64,000 bases of DNA from the NCBI RefSeq assembly GCF_000735695.2, contig NZ_JASZ02000002.1:169945-233944 (forward strand). Reading direction: 5' to 3'. Shown here piece by piece: positions 34,880 to 43,201 of this stretch. The DNA is from Kaistella haifensis DSM 19056. Its GTDB lineage: Bacteria; Bacteroidota; Bacteroidia; Flavobacteriales; Weeksellaceae. The stretch's first letter is position 1, and every line of letters starts with the position of its first letter. A program made the position numbers and the translations under genes. The notes under the pieces are model-generated. The model was not told where the DNA came from. It made no database searches and saw only the letters and a list, made by a program, of their open reading frames with translations.

Positions 34880-35215
34880 TTAAATTTCTTCGTCAGAATC
34901 AATCGTGAAGGATTTGCTTTTGAAATCTTTATCGTGTCTTTCAGAGATCACGTCTTCGCCCTTTTGGCTGATGATAAAGTCTGTAGATTCTTTAAACATT
35001 TCTTCGAAACTCTTGAAATCCTCTTTGTACAGATAAATTTTATGTTTTTCGAAAGTCGCTTCCCCGTTTTCTCCAAAGTTTTTCTTGCTCTCGGTGATCG
35101 TAAGATAGTAATCTCCTGCTTTTGTCTCGCGCACATCAAAGAAATATGTTCTTCTTCCTGCTTTTAACACCTTAGTGAAAATTTCGTTTTCGTGGCGTTC
35201 CTTGTAATCACTCAT
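34880..35215 (-). CDS. DUF3276 / PUR-alpha-like nucleic-acid-binding protein
   Basis: A 111-residue protein of the DUF3276 family, related to the PUR domain of PurA and Borrelia BpuR. The core is IFTKVLKAGRRTYFFDVRET ... GDYYLTITESKKNF ... HKIYLYKEDFKSFEEMFKES, a beta-beta-beta-beta-alpha unit that binds single-stranded DNA or RNA. The C-terminal tail is acidic (SDEEI). Length is as usual for flavobacteria, where the protein is abundant. It has its own promoter at 35246-35275 and its own terminator, consistent with strong single-gene expression. Its cellular role is not established. Confidence 0.88.
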   Translation of the reverse strand: MSDYKERHENEIFTKVLKAGRRTYFFDVRETKAGDYYLTITESKKNFGENGEATFEKHKIYLYKEDFKSFEEMFKESTDFIISQKGEDVISERHDKDFKSKSFTIDSDEEI

Positions 35216-35245
35216 TTGTATATATTTTTTGAAATCTTAGTATAA

Positions 35246-35275
35246 CAAATATAAAAGATTTCTTTTAAATGCAAA
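35246..35275 (-). promoter_or_regulatory. DUF3276 gene promoter (-33 TTTG, -7 TATATTTG)
   Basis: On the minus strand TTTG (35272-35275) and TATATTTG (35246-35253) are 18 bases apart, a full consensus promoter, with a leader of about 25-30 bases. Confidence 0.65.
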
Positions 35276-35329
35276 ATAAAATTTTAATTTTTTGCTATAA
35301 AATTGTAATATCAATAACGATTCTGCAAT

Positions 35330-36991
35330 TTATGCAGAGATTTCGTTTTCTATTTCGGTGAGATTCAGTATTTTATCTGCGCGTTTTGCGCTGCTCTCCC
35401 GATGGGTAATGATAATCGAGCTGCTTTTCTGGATTTCGTTTTCGATATTTTGAAGGATATTTTCCTCGGTTTCGGTATCTAAAGCTGATAACGAATCATC
35501 AAAAATAAGAATCTTCGGCTCTTTTATCAGGGCTCTAGCGATACAAATTCTTTGTTTTTGCCCGCCGGAAAGCATGACTCCTCGTTCTCCAACTAAGGTT
35601 TTGTATTGGTCTTTAAATTCAATAATATTTTTATGAACATCCGCTTTTTTTGCAAATTCTTCAACCAGTTTTAGATTAGGTTTGTCAATCGCAAATCCAA
35701 TGTTGTTTTCGATGGTATCTGAGAAAAGGAAACTTTCTTGCGGTATGTATCCAATGTGTTTTCGGTAATTTTCCAAGTTGTGATCCTTAAGGTTTATCCC
35801 GTCAATAAGGATTTCTCCCTCGGTAGGATCGATTAATCGGCAAAGTAAAAGTGCAATCGTGGATTTTCCGCTTCCGGTTTTTCCCATAATTGCGAGAGAT
35901 TTGCCAGCTTCTATTTTGAAACTTAAATTATCCAACGCTTTTATTCCGGTATTCGGATATACATAAGAAACGTTGCGAAACTCGATTTCACCGTAAATTG
36001 GATAATTTTCGTGATTGGTATTGATGATATCGGTTTTCATATCCAAAAACTCATTAATTCTCGCCATTGAAGCTTCCGCACGTTGATTCACCGAGGTTAC
36101 CCAACCTACCATGGAAAATGGCCAAATTAAAATGTTAATGTAAAGAAAGAAATCCGCGATTTTCCCTACAGAAAGCTCATTGTTCAAATATTTTTGACCA
36201 CCAATAAAAAGAATCACCACATTGAGCAAACCGATTACAAACACGATAATCGTGAAGAAATAGGCTTCTGTTTTAGCAAGATCCAGAGCTTTGTCCTGAT
36301 AATCTCTTACTTTAATTCCATAGTTTTTCTCAATATATTTTTCTTTCGCAAAAAATTTCACCACCCGAATTCCCGAAAAACTGTCTTGCACAAAGGTCGA
36401 AATGGCAGATTGGCTTTTCTGCATAATTTTCGATTTGTGATTGATAATCGAGCTTACTTTATAGATCACAAAAGAAAGTATCGGGAGAGGAATCAGCGAC
36501 CAAAGCGTCATCGAAACATCGGTTTTCAGCATGTAAATACTGGTGATAATCAATAGAATTAAAAGATTCACCACGTACATAACGCCGGGTCCCAAATACA
36601 TTCTTACCGCAACCACATCTTCACTTAACCGGTTCATCAGGTCGCCGATCGTAGTTTTCTTGAAATCGGTGAGCGACAATTCTTGGTAGTGATTATAAAT
36701 TTTATTTTTCAGTTCATACTCAATTCTTCTGGAAGCTACGATGATGGTTTGGCGCATCATAAACGTGAAAAATCCGGTAAGCAAAGAGGACACAACGATA
36801 ATTGCTACATAAAACAAAACCTGTTTGTTGAAACCTAAATGGGTCGTTTTCGAAATTTCATCAACTGATTTTCCTACAAACTGAACTTTGTAAATGCTGA
36901 AAAAATTACTGGCTATAATGAAAATAAATCCCCAAAACAAGAGTATCTTGTGTTTCCAGAAATAGGGGTTCAAGGTTTTTAGTGCATTCAT
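35330..36991 (-). CDS. ABC transporter, fused permease and ATPase (exporter type)
   Basis: A 553-residue half-transporter that works as a dimer in the inner membrane. The type I exporter membrane domain has six helices (residues about 15-310), including IGDLMNRLSEDVVAVRMYLG and the second-loop motif FVQDSFSGIRVVKFFAKE. The ATPase domain has Walker A GKTGSGKST (about 370-378), Q loop GYIPQESFLFS, signature LSGGQKQR, Walker B ILIFDDSLSALD and the switch His in IITHRESS. The substrate may be a lipid or drug; it resembles MsbA/LmrA-type flippases. The gene stands alone, divergent from nusB. Confidence 0.92.
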   Translation of the reverse strand: MNALKTLNPYFWKHKILLFWGFIFIIASNFFSIYKVQFVGKSVDEISKTTHLGFNKQVLFYVAIIVVSSLLTGFFTFMMRQTIIVASRRIEYELKNKIYNHYQELSLTDFKKTTIGDLMNRLSEDVVAVRMYLGPGVMYVVNLLILLIITSIYMLKTDVSMTLWSLIPLPILSFVIYKVSSIINHKSKIMQKSQSAISTFVQDSFSGIRVVKFFAKEKYIEKNYGIKVRDYQDKALDLAKTEAYFFTIIVFVIGLLNVVILFIGGQKYLNNELSVGKIADFFLYINILIWPFSMVGWVTSVNQRAEASMARINEFLDMKTDIINTNHENYPIYGEIEFRNVSYVYPNTGIKALDNLSFKIEAGKSLAIMGKTGSGKSTIALLLCRLIDPTEGEILIDGINLKDHNLENYRKHIGYIPQESFLFSDTIENNIGFAIDKPNLKLVEEFAKKADVHKNIIEFKDQYKTLVGERGVMLSGGQKQRICIARALIKEPKILIFDDSLSALDTETEENILQNIENEIQKSSSIIITHRESSAKRADKILNLTEIENEISA

Positions 36992-37036
36992 AATGGGCTT
37001 TCTACATTACTTTTTCGGAACAAATAAGTTCGGATA

Positions 37037-37044
37037 CAAAAGTA
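37037..37044 (-). promoter_or_regulatory. -7 element TACTTTTG of the ABC transporter gene
   Basis: A perfect TAnnTTTG match on the minus strand about 45 bases before the start codon. Confidence 0.5.
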
Positions 37045-37119
37045 ATAAAATGTAAATGGATTCTTTGTATTTTATTAATCAGAATACAAATTGGCTCGAA
37101 AGAGTTTGCAAAAAAATGC

Positions 37120-37127
37120 TATCTTTG
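37120..37127 (+). promoter_or_regulatory. -7 element TATCTTTG of the nusB operon
   Basis: A perfect TAnnTTTG match followed by C, 22 bases before ATG 37150. Confidence 0.6.
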
Positions 37128-37149
37128 CACTCATATAAAGCTCTTTGAA

Positions 37150-38055
37150 ATGTTAGGAAGAAGACAAATTCGTGAAAAAGTTGTAGAATCGGTATATTCT
37201 TATTCTCAAAATCCTATAAAATTTGATGTTGTTGAGAAAAATATGTTTTCCGAAATCGAGAAAATATATCATCTCTATATTTACCAACTCAATTTTTTGG
37301 TTGCATTGAAACATTTAGCCGAAAAACAAATTGAAATTGGGAAAAACAAATACATCAAAACAGATGATAACATTAATCCTAATCAAAAATTTATCAATAA
37401 TCAGGTTCTGAACAAAATAGAAGAAAACAACGAAAGACTTTCTTTTACTTCAAAACATCAGGAATTGAAATGGGAACTCCATGATGATTTATTGGTAAAA
37501 ACTTTCCAAAGGATGACTGCCGGGAAAAGATATCAGGATTTTATGAAAGAAGAAAGCTATTCTTTCGAAGAAGATCAAAAATTTATCGGAAAATTATTCC
37601 TACGTTATATCGCTGAAAATGAAGATTTTCATGAGCATTTGGAAGAAAAAGAGATGAGCTGGGCGGATGATTTTCACATCGCTAATTCGATGATCCAGAA
37701 AACCATTGGTTTCTTCAAAGAAGATGAGCCAAGTCATACTTTGATCAAAATGATTAAAGATGAAGCGGACAGCGAATTCGCTCAGAAATTACTCAGACAA
37801 ACCCTAATCCACTTCGAAGAATCCGAAAAGAAACTGAAAGATAAACTTGAAAATTGGGATATTGAAAGAGTTTCCTTAATGGATAAAATTATCTTGATTA
37901 TTGCCATCACCGAGCTCGATTATTTCCCCCTTACTCCGGCCCGAGTAGTGATCAATGAATATATCGAAATATCCAAAGTTTTTTCAACTGATCGGTCCAA
38001 CATCTTCATCAATGGAATTTTAGATAAATACACCAAAGAATTGAACAGAAATTAA
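37150..38055 (+). CDS. nusB: Transcription antitermination factor NusB, long form
   Basis: A 301-residue protein, about twice the length of E. coli NusB. The first residues MLGRRQIREKVVESVYSYSQ match the NusB RNA-binding helix. The classical C-terminal half is at about 215-300 (WDIERVSLMDKIILIIAITE ... TPARVVINEYIEISKVFSTD ... FINGILDKY). The middle 120 residues are a Lys/Glu-rich helical insertion found in Bacteroidota NusB. With NusE it forms the antitermination complex for rRNA operons. It leads an operon with a DUF1573 lipoprotein gene and yajC. Confidence 0.93.
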   Translation: MLGRRQIREKVVESVYSYSQNPIKFDVVEKNMFSEIEKIYHLYIYQLNFLVALKHLAEKQIEIGKNKYIKTDDNINPNQKFINNQVLNKIEENNERLSFTSKHQELKWELHDDLLVKTFQRMTAGKRYQDFMKEESYSFEEDQKFIGKLFLRYIAENEDFHEHLEEKEMSWADDFHIANSMIQKTIGFFKEDEPSHTLIKMIKDEADSEFAQKLLRQTLIHFEESEKKLKDKLENWDIERVSLMDKIILIIAITELDYFPLTPARVVINEYIEISKVFSTDRSNIFINGILDKYTKELNRN

Positions 38056-38067
38056 TAAAATTTATTT

Positions 38068-38544
38068 ATGAAAAAATTAGTAAGAATATTACCTCTGGTA
38101 GCTGTTTTAAGCCTTGCTTCCTGCAAAAAAGATCAAAAAGCAGATCAATTAATCACTGAAGATCAAACTGCTGCACCTGCACCAGTGGCACCAACTCAGG
38201 AAGAATTAGTGAAAGAAGCGCAGGCAAAACCTTTAACAACTGTTGCGCTTTCGGAATCTGATTTCGATTTCGGAAATATTAAAAAAGGAGAACATGTAGA
38301 ACATGTGTATGAAGTAACCAATACCGGTACCAATCCTTTGATCATTTCTCAGGTGAAACCTGCTTGTGGCTGCACCATTCCGGATTATACCAAAGATCCA
38401 ATTTTACCAGGCCAAAAAGGAAAAATCACATTGAAATTCGATTCTACTAATTTTGATGGACTGGTTAATAAGCAGGCTGAAGTATACGCCAATGTAGAAA
38501 AAGCACCAATCATGTTGACTTTTTCAGCGAATATCCAACCATAA
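38068..38544 (+). CDS. DUF1573 lipoprotein
   Basis: A 158-residue lipoprotein. The lipobox is SLASC at residues 15-19. A Thr/Ala/Pro-rich linker of about 40 residues follows, then an immunoglobulin-like DUF1573 domain with DFDFGNIKKGEHVEHVYEVTN, the Cys-pair motif PACGCTIPDY and PILPGQKGKITLKFDS. DUF1573 proteins are common in the periplasm of Bacteroidota; function is not known. It lies 12 bases after nusB and 18 bases before yajC, so it may serve secretion or envelope assembly, but context is the only evidence. Confidence 0.88.
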   Translation: MKKLVRILPLVAVLSLASCKKDQKADQLITEDQTAAPAPVAPTQEELVKEAQAKPLTTVALSESDFDFGNIKKGEHVEHVYEVTNTGTNPLIISQVKPACGCTIPDYTKDPILPGQKGKITLKFDSTNFDGLVNKQAEVYANVEKAPIMLTFSANIQP

Positions 38545-38562
38545 TTTTATAAGTAAATAACG

Positions 38563-38892
38563 ATGATTACAATATTTTTACAGGCAGCTTCTCCGGAAGG
38601 ATCGATGATGCCAACCATGATCATGATGGGACTAATGTTCGTTGGATTTTATTTTCTAATGATTCGTCCGCAAATGAAAAAAGCTAAACAAGAAAAGAGT
38701 TTTCAGGAAACTTTAAAGGTGGGCAGCAGAGTAGTAACCACCTCCGGAATGCACGGTAGAATCGCCCAAATCCAAGAAGATGGAGTGGTGATCGAAACGC
38801 TTTCAGGGAAATTGAAGTTTGAGAAAGCTGCAATTTCAAGAGAATTTACACAACAGCGTTTTCCGGACTCAGCACCGGATGACAAAAAATAA
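38563..38892 (+). CDS. yajC: Preprotein translocase subunit YajC
   Basis: A 109-residue inner-membrane protein with one transmembrane helix (PTMIMMGLMFVGFYFLMIRP, residues about 17-36), followed by the family motif RPQMKKAKQEKSFQETLKVG and a small cytosolic beta domain (SRVVTTSGMHGRIAQIQEDG). It associates with SecDF-type translocase. Secondary evidence is its position as third gene of the nusB operon with a terminator 19 bases after the stop. Assignment is secure. Confidence 0.94.
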   Translation: MITIFLQAASPEGSMMPTMIMMGLMFVGFYFLMIRPQMKKAKQEKSFQETLKVGSRVVTTSGMHGRIAQIQEDGVVIETLSGKLKFEKAAISREFTQQRFPDSAPDDKK

Positions 38893-38910
38893 TTCTTAGA
38901 AGTACAATAG

Positions 38911-38941
38911 AAAAGCAACCTGAAAATGGTTGCTTTTTTTT
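38911..38941 (+). terminator. Rho-independent terminator of the nusB-yajC operon
   Basis: AAAAGCAACC pairs with GGTTGCTTTT around a 7-base loop, then T residues. It also lies just after the convergent AspT-like gene and may partly serve it. Confidence 0.87.
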
Positions 38942-38956
38942 GTTTAAAATTTTAAT

Positions 38957-40645
38957 TTAGCTAAAAATCAAAATCAAAAGACTCGCCACGAAAATCCTAA
39001 AAATAGTTACCAAAGGATAAACCTGCGCATAACTTTGAATAGGAATATCGGAGTCTAAATAATTGGTACTGAATGATAAAGCTGCCGGATCGGTATAGCT
39101 TCCACTCATAATTCCTGCGAGTTGCAAGTAATTGATTTTCATAAAAAAATGTCCGATAATCACCATAAAAATTAGCGGGATAAAAGTAATCGCAGAGCCA
39201 AAAAGAAGCCAGTTCCATCCGTTATATTGTATAAAATTTTCGTAGAAACCTTCTCCTGCGTGGATTCCTACAGCCGCAAAGAATAAACAAATTCCGAAAT
39301 CTTTCATGAAATAAATCGCTCCGTTATTGATATAGGAATGAATGAAAGAAATTCCGCCGTATCTCGAAATCAAAAGTGCAACGATGAGTGGTCCTGCAGC
39401 AAATCCCAGTTTTATAGGAACCGGTAAACTAGGGATAGCAATTGGAATAGAGCCCAGAATAATGCCCAAAAGTAAACCTCCGAAAAGGGAAAGAAAATCG
39501 GGTTCAAGCAGTTTTTTTTCAGAATTCCCGATGATTTTTTCCACTTCTTCGATCGCTTCCAATGTGCCAATTACCCTTAATTTATCTCCATAAAAGAGCT
39601 CCAAAGAAGGTCGTGGCAAAATTTCCCGACCTGCTCGGAAAACGCGTGTTACTTTCAGATCATAGGTGTTGTATAGATCGAGCTGAGATAGTTTTTTATG
39701 AATGGCTGAAGGTCTGGTGACAAAAATATTTTTCTGCTGAATGTAAGAATCAGATTCAATAAATAAATCGGTTGATGGGCGGCCAATTTTTGCAATAAAT
39801 TCATCCAGATCGTCTTCTAAGCCAACAATCATCAATACATCTCTGTCTTGAACCTTGGTATCCAAAGTTGGCGATAGTACCGCTTCGCTGCCGCTGTGTT
39901 TTAGCCGAGAAACTACAATATCACGACCGAATTCTTTGATTATTTGATGCAAAGTTTTTCCAAAATATTCAGGATTTGTCACCCGCAATTTTTTATGAAT
40001 TAACGGTAATTCTTGGTTGATTTTTGATTTCCTGAACTTCTTCATTTCTTCATTATTATCAATTTTTAATAATAATTTAGAAAGAATAATTGCACTGATA
40101 ATCCCGAAAACGCCTAATGGATATGTAATGGCATAGCCAATTGCCGGATCATCGAAATTACGGTCGGGGAAGGTGTTTTTGATTTCTTCAATTGTATTTT
40201 TAGCAGCTCCTAAACCCGGAGTGTTCGTTACGGAACCGCTCATAATTCCAACTAAATTTTCGATTTTCAAATCTGTAAATTTGTAAAGAATGATGGTAAT
40301 GATTCCGGCGAAAATTACCGCAGAAACAGCCAGAAGATTAAATTTCAAACCTTCGTTTCGAAAAGAAGAGAAAAATGAAGGACCAACTTGTAAACCAATT
40401 CCATACACGAAAATAATCAAACCGAAATCCCGAATGAAATCTAAAATTCCGGGTTGTATTCTGTAGCCGAAATGTCCCATCAATAAACCGGTAAACATCA
40501 CGGCTGAAACTCCGAAAGTAATCTTGCCTAGCTTTAATCGTCCAAAGAAAATTCCTGCACCAATTGCCAGCATGATCGCAACAATGGATTGGGTAACATT
40601 CGGATTTTCAATGGGAAGGAGGAGCGTTTTTAACCAGTCGAACAT
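38957..40645 (-). CDS. AspT/YidE-type putative anion transporter
   Basis: A 562-residue inner-membrane transporter of the aspartate:alanine exchanger family. Two membrane blocks (residues about 10-190 and 380-562) each contain the paired motif VGIMSGSVTNTPGLGAA and AGIMSGSYTDPAALSFS. They flank two TrkA-C (RCK_C) regulatory domains at about 200-370 (VVSRLKHSGSEAVLSPTLDT; KVTRVFRAGREILPRPS). In E. coli this architecture is seen in YidE and YbjL, whose substrates are unknown. No transport substrate can be inferred here. It is convergent with the nusB operon. Confidence 0.9.
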   Translation of the reverse strand: MFDWLKTLLLPIENPNVTQSIVAIMLAIGAGIFFGRLKLGKITFGVSAVMFTGLLMGHFGYRIQPGILDFIRDFGLIIFVYGIGLQVGPSFFSSFRNEGLKFNLLAVSAVIFAGIITIILYKFTDLKIENLVGIMSGSVTNTPGLGAAKNTIEEIKNTFPDRNFDDPAIGYAITYPLGVFGIISAIILSKLLLKIDNNEEMKKFRKSKINQELPLIHKKLRVTNPEYFGKTLHQIIKEFGRDIVVSRLKHSGSEAVLSPTLDTKVQDRDVLMIVGLEDDLDEFIAKIGRPSTDLFIESDSYIQQKNIFVTRPSAIHKKLSQLDLYNTYDLKVTRVFRAGREILPRPSLELFYGDKLRVIGTLEAIEEVEKIIGNSEKKLLEPDFLSLFGGLLLGIILGSIPIAIPSLPVPIKLGFAAGPLIVALLISRYGGISFIHSYINNGAIYFMKDFGICLFFAAVGIHAGEGFYENFIQYNGWNWLLFGSAITFIPLIFMVIIGHFFMKINYLQLAGIMSGSYTDPAALSFSTNYLDSDIPIQSYAQVYPLVTIFRIFVASLLILIFS

Positions 40646-40662
40646 AGCAACCTATTTTTATA

Positions 40663-40670
40663 CAAAATTA
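40663..40670 (-). promoter_or_regulatory. -7 element TAATTTTG of the AspT-like gene
   Basis: A perfect TAnnTTTG match on the minus strand, 17 bases before the start codon. Confidence 0.5.
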
Positions 40671-40726
40671 TCACTAAATTTCCCGATAAACAGGACTATT
40701 GAAGTGAAGTTTGTCACAATTTAAAA

Positions 40727-42007
40727 TTATTTAATATCATGGGATTCTGCTTTTAAAAGATGAAATCCGATTCCGCAATTTAAGCAGTTTTTTTTCTCGC
40801 AAAAAGTCTTGTAATGATAGAGTATCGCTTGGCTTTCCAAGGCGTTTTCAATCTTCATATTAAGATTTTTCCAACCATCAATTACCGTGTTTTTTTCTGA
40901 GGGAATTTTTTGGTAAAATTCAAGAATTTCATCAGTTATTCCTTCGTGGAAATGCTTGTGATAGGTGTATTTTAAAGGCAAAACAGCATTAAGCAAAATA
41001 ATGTTTTTGAAATCTTCTGTCAAAAATTTTTCACCTGAAACGGAAGATGTTTTCCCGAAATTGAAACGTGTATTCCAATATTCACTGGCTTTTACGGGCT
41101 GAAAAACATCGTCGATTTCTTTTTTGCTTTTTGCGGAAATCAGTTTCGAGAACAAATTCTGATTGAGATGGTAGAGTGATGCGAGTTGTGAAAGACGAAT
41201 GGTAGGAAAATTCGGAGGCCGCAATCTAGAAAATTTCGGAAAACTCCGAAGATCGGAAAGTGCATATTTCGATTTCAGAAAATCGAATTCGCGTTTCCAG
41301 ATTTTGATTTGTTCGTCTTCCGCATTTTCCAACCAGCCGCACATTCCGAAAAAAAAAGCTTCCAATTGGAGCGGGTTTTGTCGAATTTTGTTGATAACCG
41401 AAAAGTCGATATTTTCTGCCATTTGGCGGAAAATTGGTGCGTTCACTTTCAAACCGAAAGCGTACGCCAAATTTTGAAAAAGAACGGCTTCGTAATTGTT
41501 CTTATTTATTTTCAACGCTTCTTCTATTTCGGTAGATTTTTCATCAAGTTTTTTCAGAAGAGTTTCTTCCGCAAAATAAAAGGGAATTTTTTCGGGTGAA
41601 ATAAGCGCTTCACACGGAATAAATTGATTTTCTTTTAGCAAAGCTTCATATTTCCACAGCAGTTTTTCGTCGATATAATCCTTCAAAACCAAAGTGTGAA
41701 TATTTTTTTGATGAAGTTCCTCTACTTCTACATCGTGAATGTAAACTGCATGCAAAATCAGGTTTTCGAATTCGGGATTTCCAGAATGTTGGTGAAAAAT
41801 ATAATCGGAAGATTTTACATGAAGTTCAATATTTCCGGCCAGAACCAGATCTTTGGTTTTAATTCTTCCACACAAAAAATCTGGTCCGGAATTGAAATTC
41901 CAAGTTCCGAAATCAAGAATTTCAACCGGATTTCCTTCCACATCTTTGAAATCAAAATTTTTGAAAATCTTGAAATTCCAAAGATATTGAAGGAGTTTTT
42001 CGTTCAT
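40727..42007 (-). CDS. DUF2851 family protein
   Basis: A 426-residue protein of the Bacteroidota family DUF2851. The N-terminal pattern LLQYLWNFKIFKNFDF, DFGTWNFNSGPDFL and ELHVKSSDYIFHQHSGNPEF is typical. The His and Asp pattern in GPDF...GNIELHV...DWHxH-like segments hints at a nuclease-like active site, but none is proven. Near the end there are three Cys (CEKKNCLNCGIG), perhaps a metal site. It follows bshA by 36 bases on the same strand, and the two are probably co-transcribed. Its function is unknown. Confidence 0.85.
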   Translation of the reverse strand: MNEKLLQYLWNFKIFKNFDFKDVEGNPVEILDFGTWNFNSGPDFLCGRIKTKDLVLAGNIELHVKSSDYIFHQHSGNPEFENLILHAVYIHDVEVEELHQKNIHTLVLKDYIDEKLLWKYEALLKENQFIPCEALISPEKIPFYFAEETLLKKLDEKSTEIEEALKINKNNYEAVLFQNLAYAFGLKVNAPIFRQMAENIDFSVINKIRQNPLQLEAFFFGMCGWLENAEDEQIKIWKREFDFLKSKYALSDLRSFPKFSRLRPPNFPTIRLSQLASLYHLNQNLFSKLISAKSKKEIDDVFQPVKASEYWNTRFNFGKTSSVSGEKFLTEDFKNIILLNAVLPLKYTYHKHFHEGITDEILEFYQKIPSEKNTVIDGWKNLNMKIENALESQAILYHYKTFCEKKNCLNCGIGFHLLKAESHDIK

Positions 42008-42043
42008 GATTAACGGCTGAGTCGGATTAAATTTTTTTAAAAC

Positions 42044-43189
42044 TTATGCATCCTGTAAATTTTTAAATCGATAAAGTGTTTCTTCGTACATCTTCTCGTA
42101 AATTGGCAAAATATTCTTTATATCAAATTTAATGGCTTGTTTTTTTGCATTAATTTTCATCTTTGCAAGAAGCTTTTCATCGCTCAGAAGCTTTATCGTA
42201 TAATTACTCATTGCTTCTACATTTCCTATTTCGGCCAAGTAACCGGTTTCTCCCTGAATATTGACTTCTGGGATTCCGCCAGCGTTTGAACTGATGACCG
42301 GAGTGTTTGCAGCCATTGCTTCCAAAGCGGCTAAACCAAAACTTTCTTGCTCGGAGGGTAGTAAAAAAACATCAGAAAGCTGTAGGATTTTATACAAATC
42401 ATTCACTTTTCCTAAAAGCCTAATTTTACCAATTAAATCTGGATTTTCTTCCAAAAACTGATTGATCTTTTCCATATCTGGACCTTCTCCGATAATCACT
42501 AATTTGGAATTTAATTTTTTATTGACATTTTTAAAAATCTGCAAAACATCTTCAACTCGCTTCACCGGACGAAGATTGGAAACGTGAATGAGGATTTTTT
42601 CGTCATCATTTGCAAATTGTTTTCTTTCGCAATTTTTGCATTCATCAAATTCCGAATTATCAATAAAATTATTGATCACTTGTATTTCCTTTTTTATATT
42701 GAAAAATTGTAGGGTGTCTTTTTTTAAGCTTTCAGAAACGGAAGTAATCGTATCGGATTGATTGATAGAGAATTCCACCGCGTGTTTGTAGCTCGGATGT
42801 TGTCCTACCAAAGTGATATCGGTTCCGTGGAGTGTGGTGACCAGCGGGATGTCTTTACCTTCAACTTTAAGCATTTGTTTTGCAGTAAAAGCCGCGTAGG
42901 CATACGGAATGGCATAATGAGCATGCAGAATATCGAGTTTGTATAAATTTACAACTCGGTAAATCATCGATGATAGTGCAATATCATACGGTTGATACTG
43001 GAAAAGCGGATAAGTCTGCACATTTACTTTATGAAAAAAAATATTTGGATTGGTAATATCGAGCCGAGCCGGAAGTGCCGAGCTGATGAAATGTACTTCG
43101 TAACCTTTGTTGGCAAGCGACATGCCCAGTTCAGTGGCTACAATTCCACTACCGCCGTAGGTCGGATAGCACAAAATTCCTATTTTCAT
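42044..43189 (-). CDS. bshA: N-acetyl-alpha-D-glucosaminyl L-malate synthase BshA
   Basis: A 381-residue GT4 glycosyltransferase that joins UDP-GlcNAc and L-malate, the first step of bacillithiol synthesis. The N terminus KIGILCYPTYGGSGIVATELG contains the donor-binding loop. HAHYAIPYAYAAFTAKQML, TTLHGTDITLVGQHPSYK, SNLRPVKRVEDVLQIF and LPSEQESFGLAALEAMAANTPVISSNAGGIPE are the BshA/GT4 signature. Length is standard. It follows the GH3 gene by 12 bases. It supplies BshB1, encoded at 33.9 kb. The presence of both indicates that this organism uses bacillithiol as a low-molecular-weight thiol. Confidence 0.95.
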   Translation of the reverse strand: MKIGILCYPTYGGSGIVATELGMSLANKGYEVHFISSALPARLDITNPNIFFHKVNVQTYPLFQYQPYDIALSSMIYRVVNLYKLDILHAHYAIPYAYAAFTAKQMLKVEGKDIPLVTTLHGTDITLVGQHPSYKHAVEFSINQSDTITSVSESLKKDTLQFFNIKKEIQVINNFIDNSEFDECKNCERKQFANDDEKILIHVSNLRPVKRVEDVLQIFKNVNKKLNSKLVIIGEGPDMEKINQFLEENPDLIGKIRLLGKVNDLYKILQLSDVFLLPSEQESFGLAALEAMAANTPVISSNAGGIPEVNIQGETGYLAEIGNVEAMSNYTIKLLSDEKLLAKMKINAKKQAIKFDIKNILPIYEKMYEETLYRFKNLQDA

Positions 43190-43201
43190 GTTCTTTTAAT
43201 T

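Noticed and set aside
34688..35167. Plus-strand frame that reads through tRNA-His into the antisense of the DUF3276 gene
   Set aside because: It contains a complete tRNA and a terminator and is antisense to a conserved gene.
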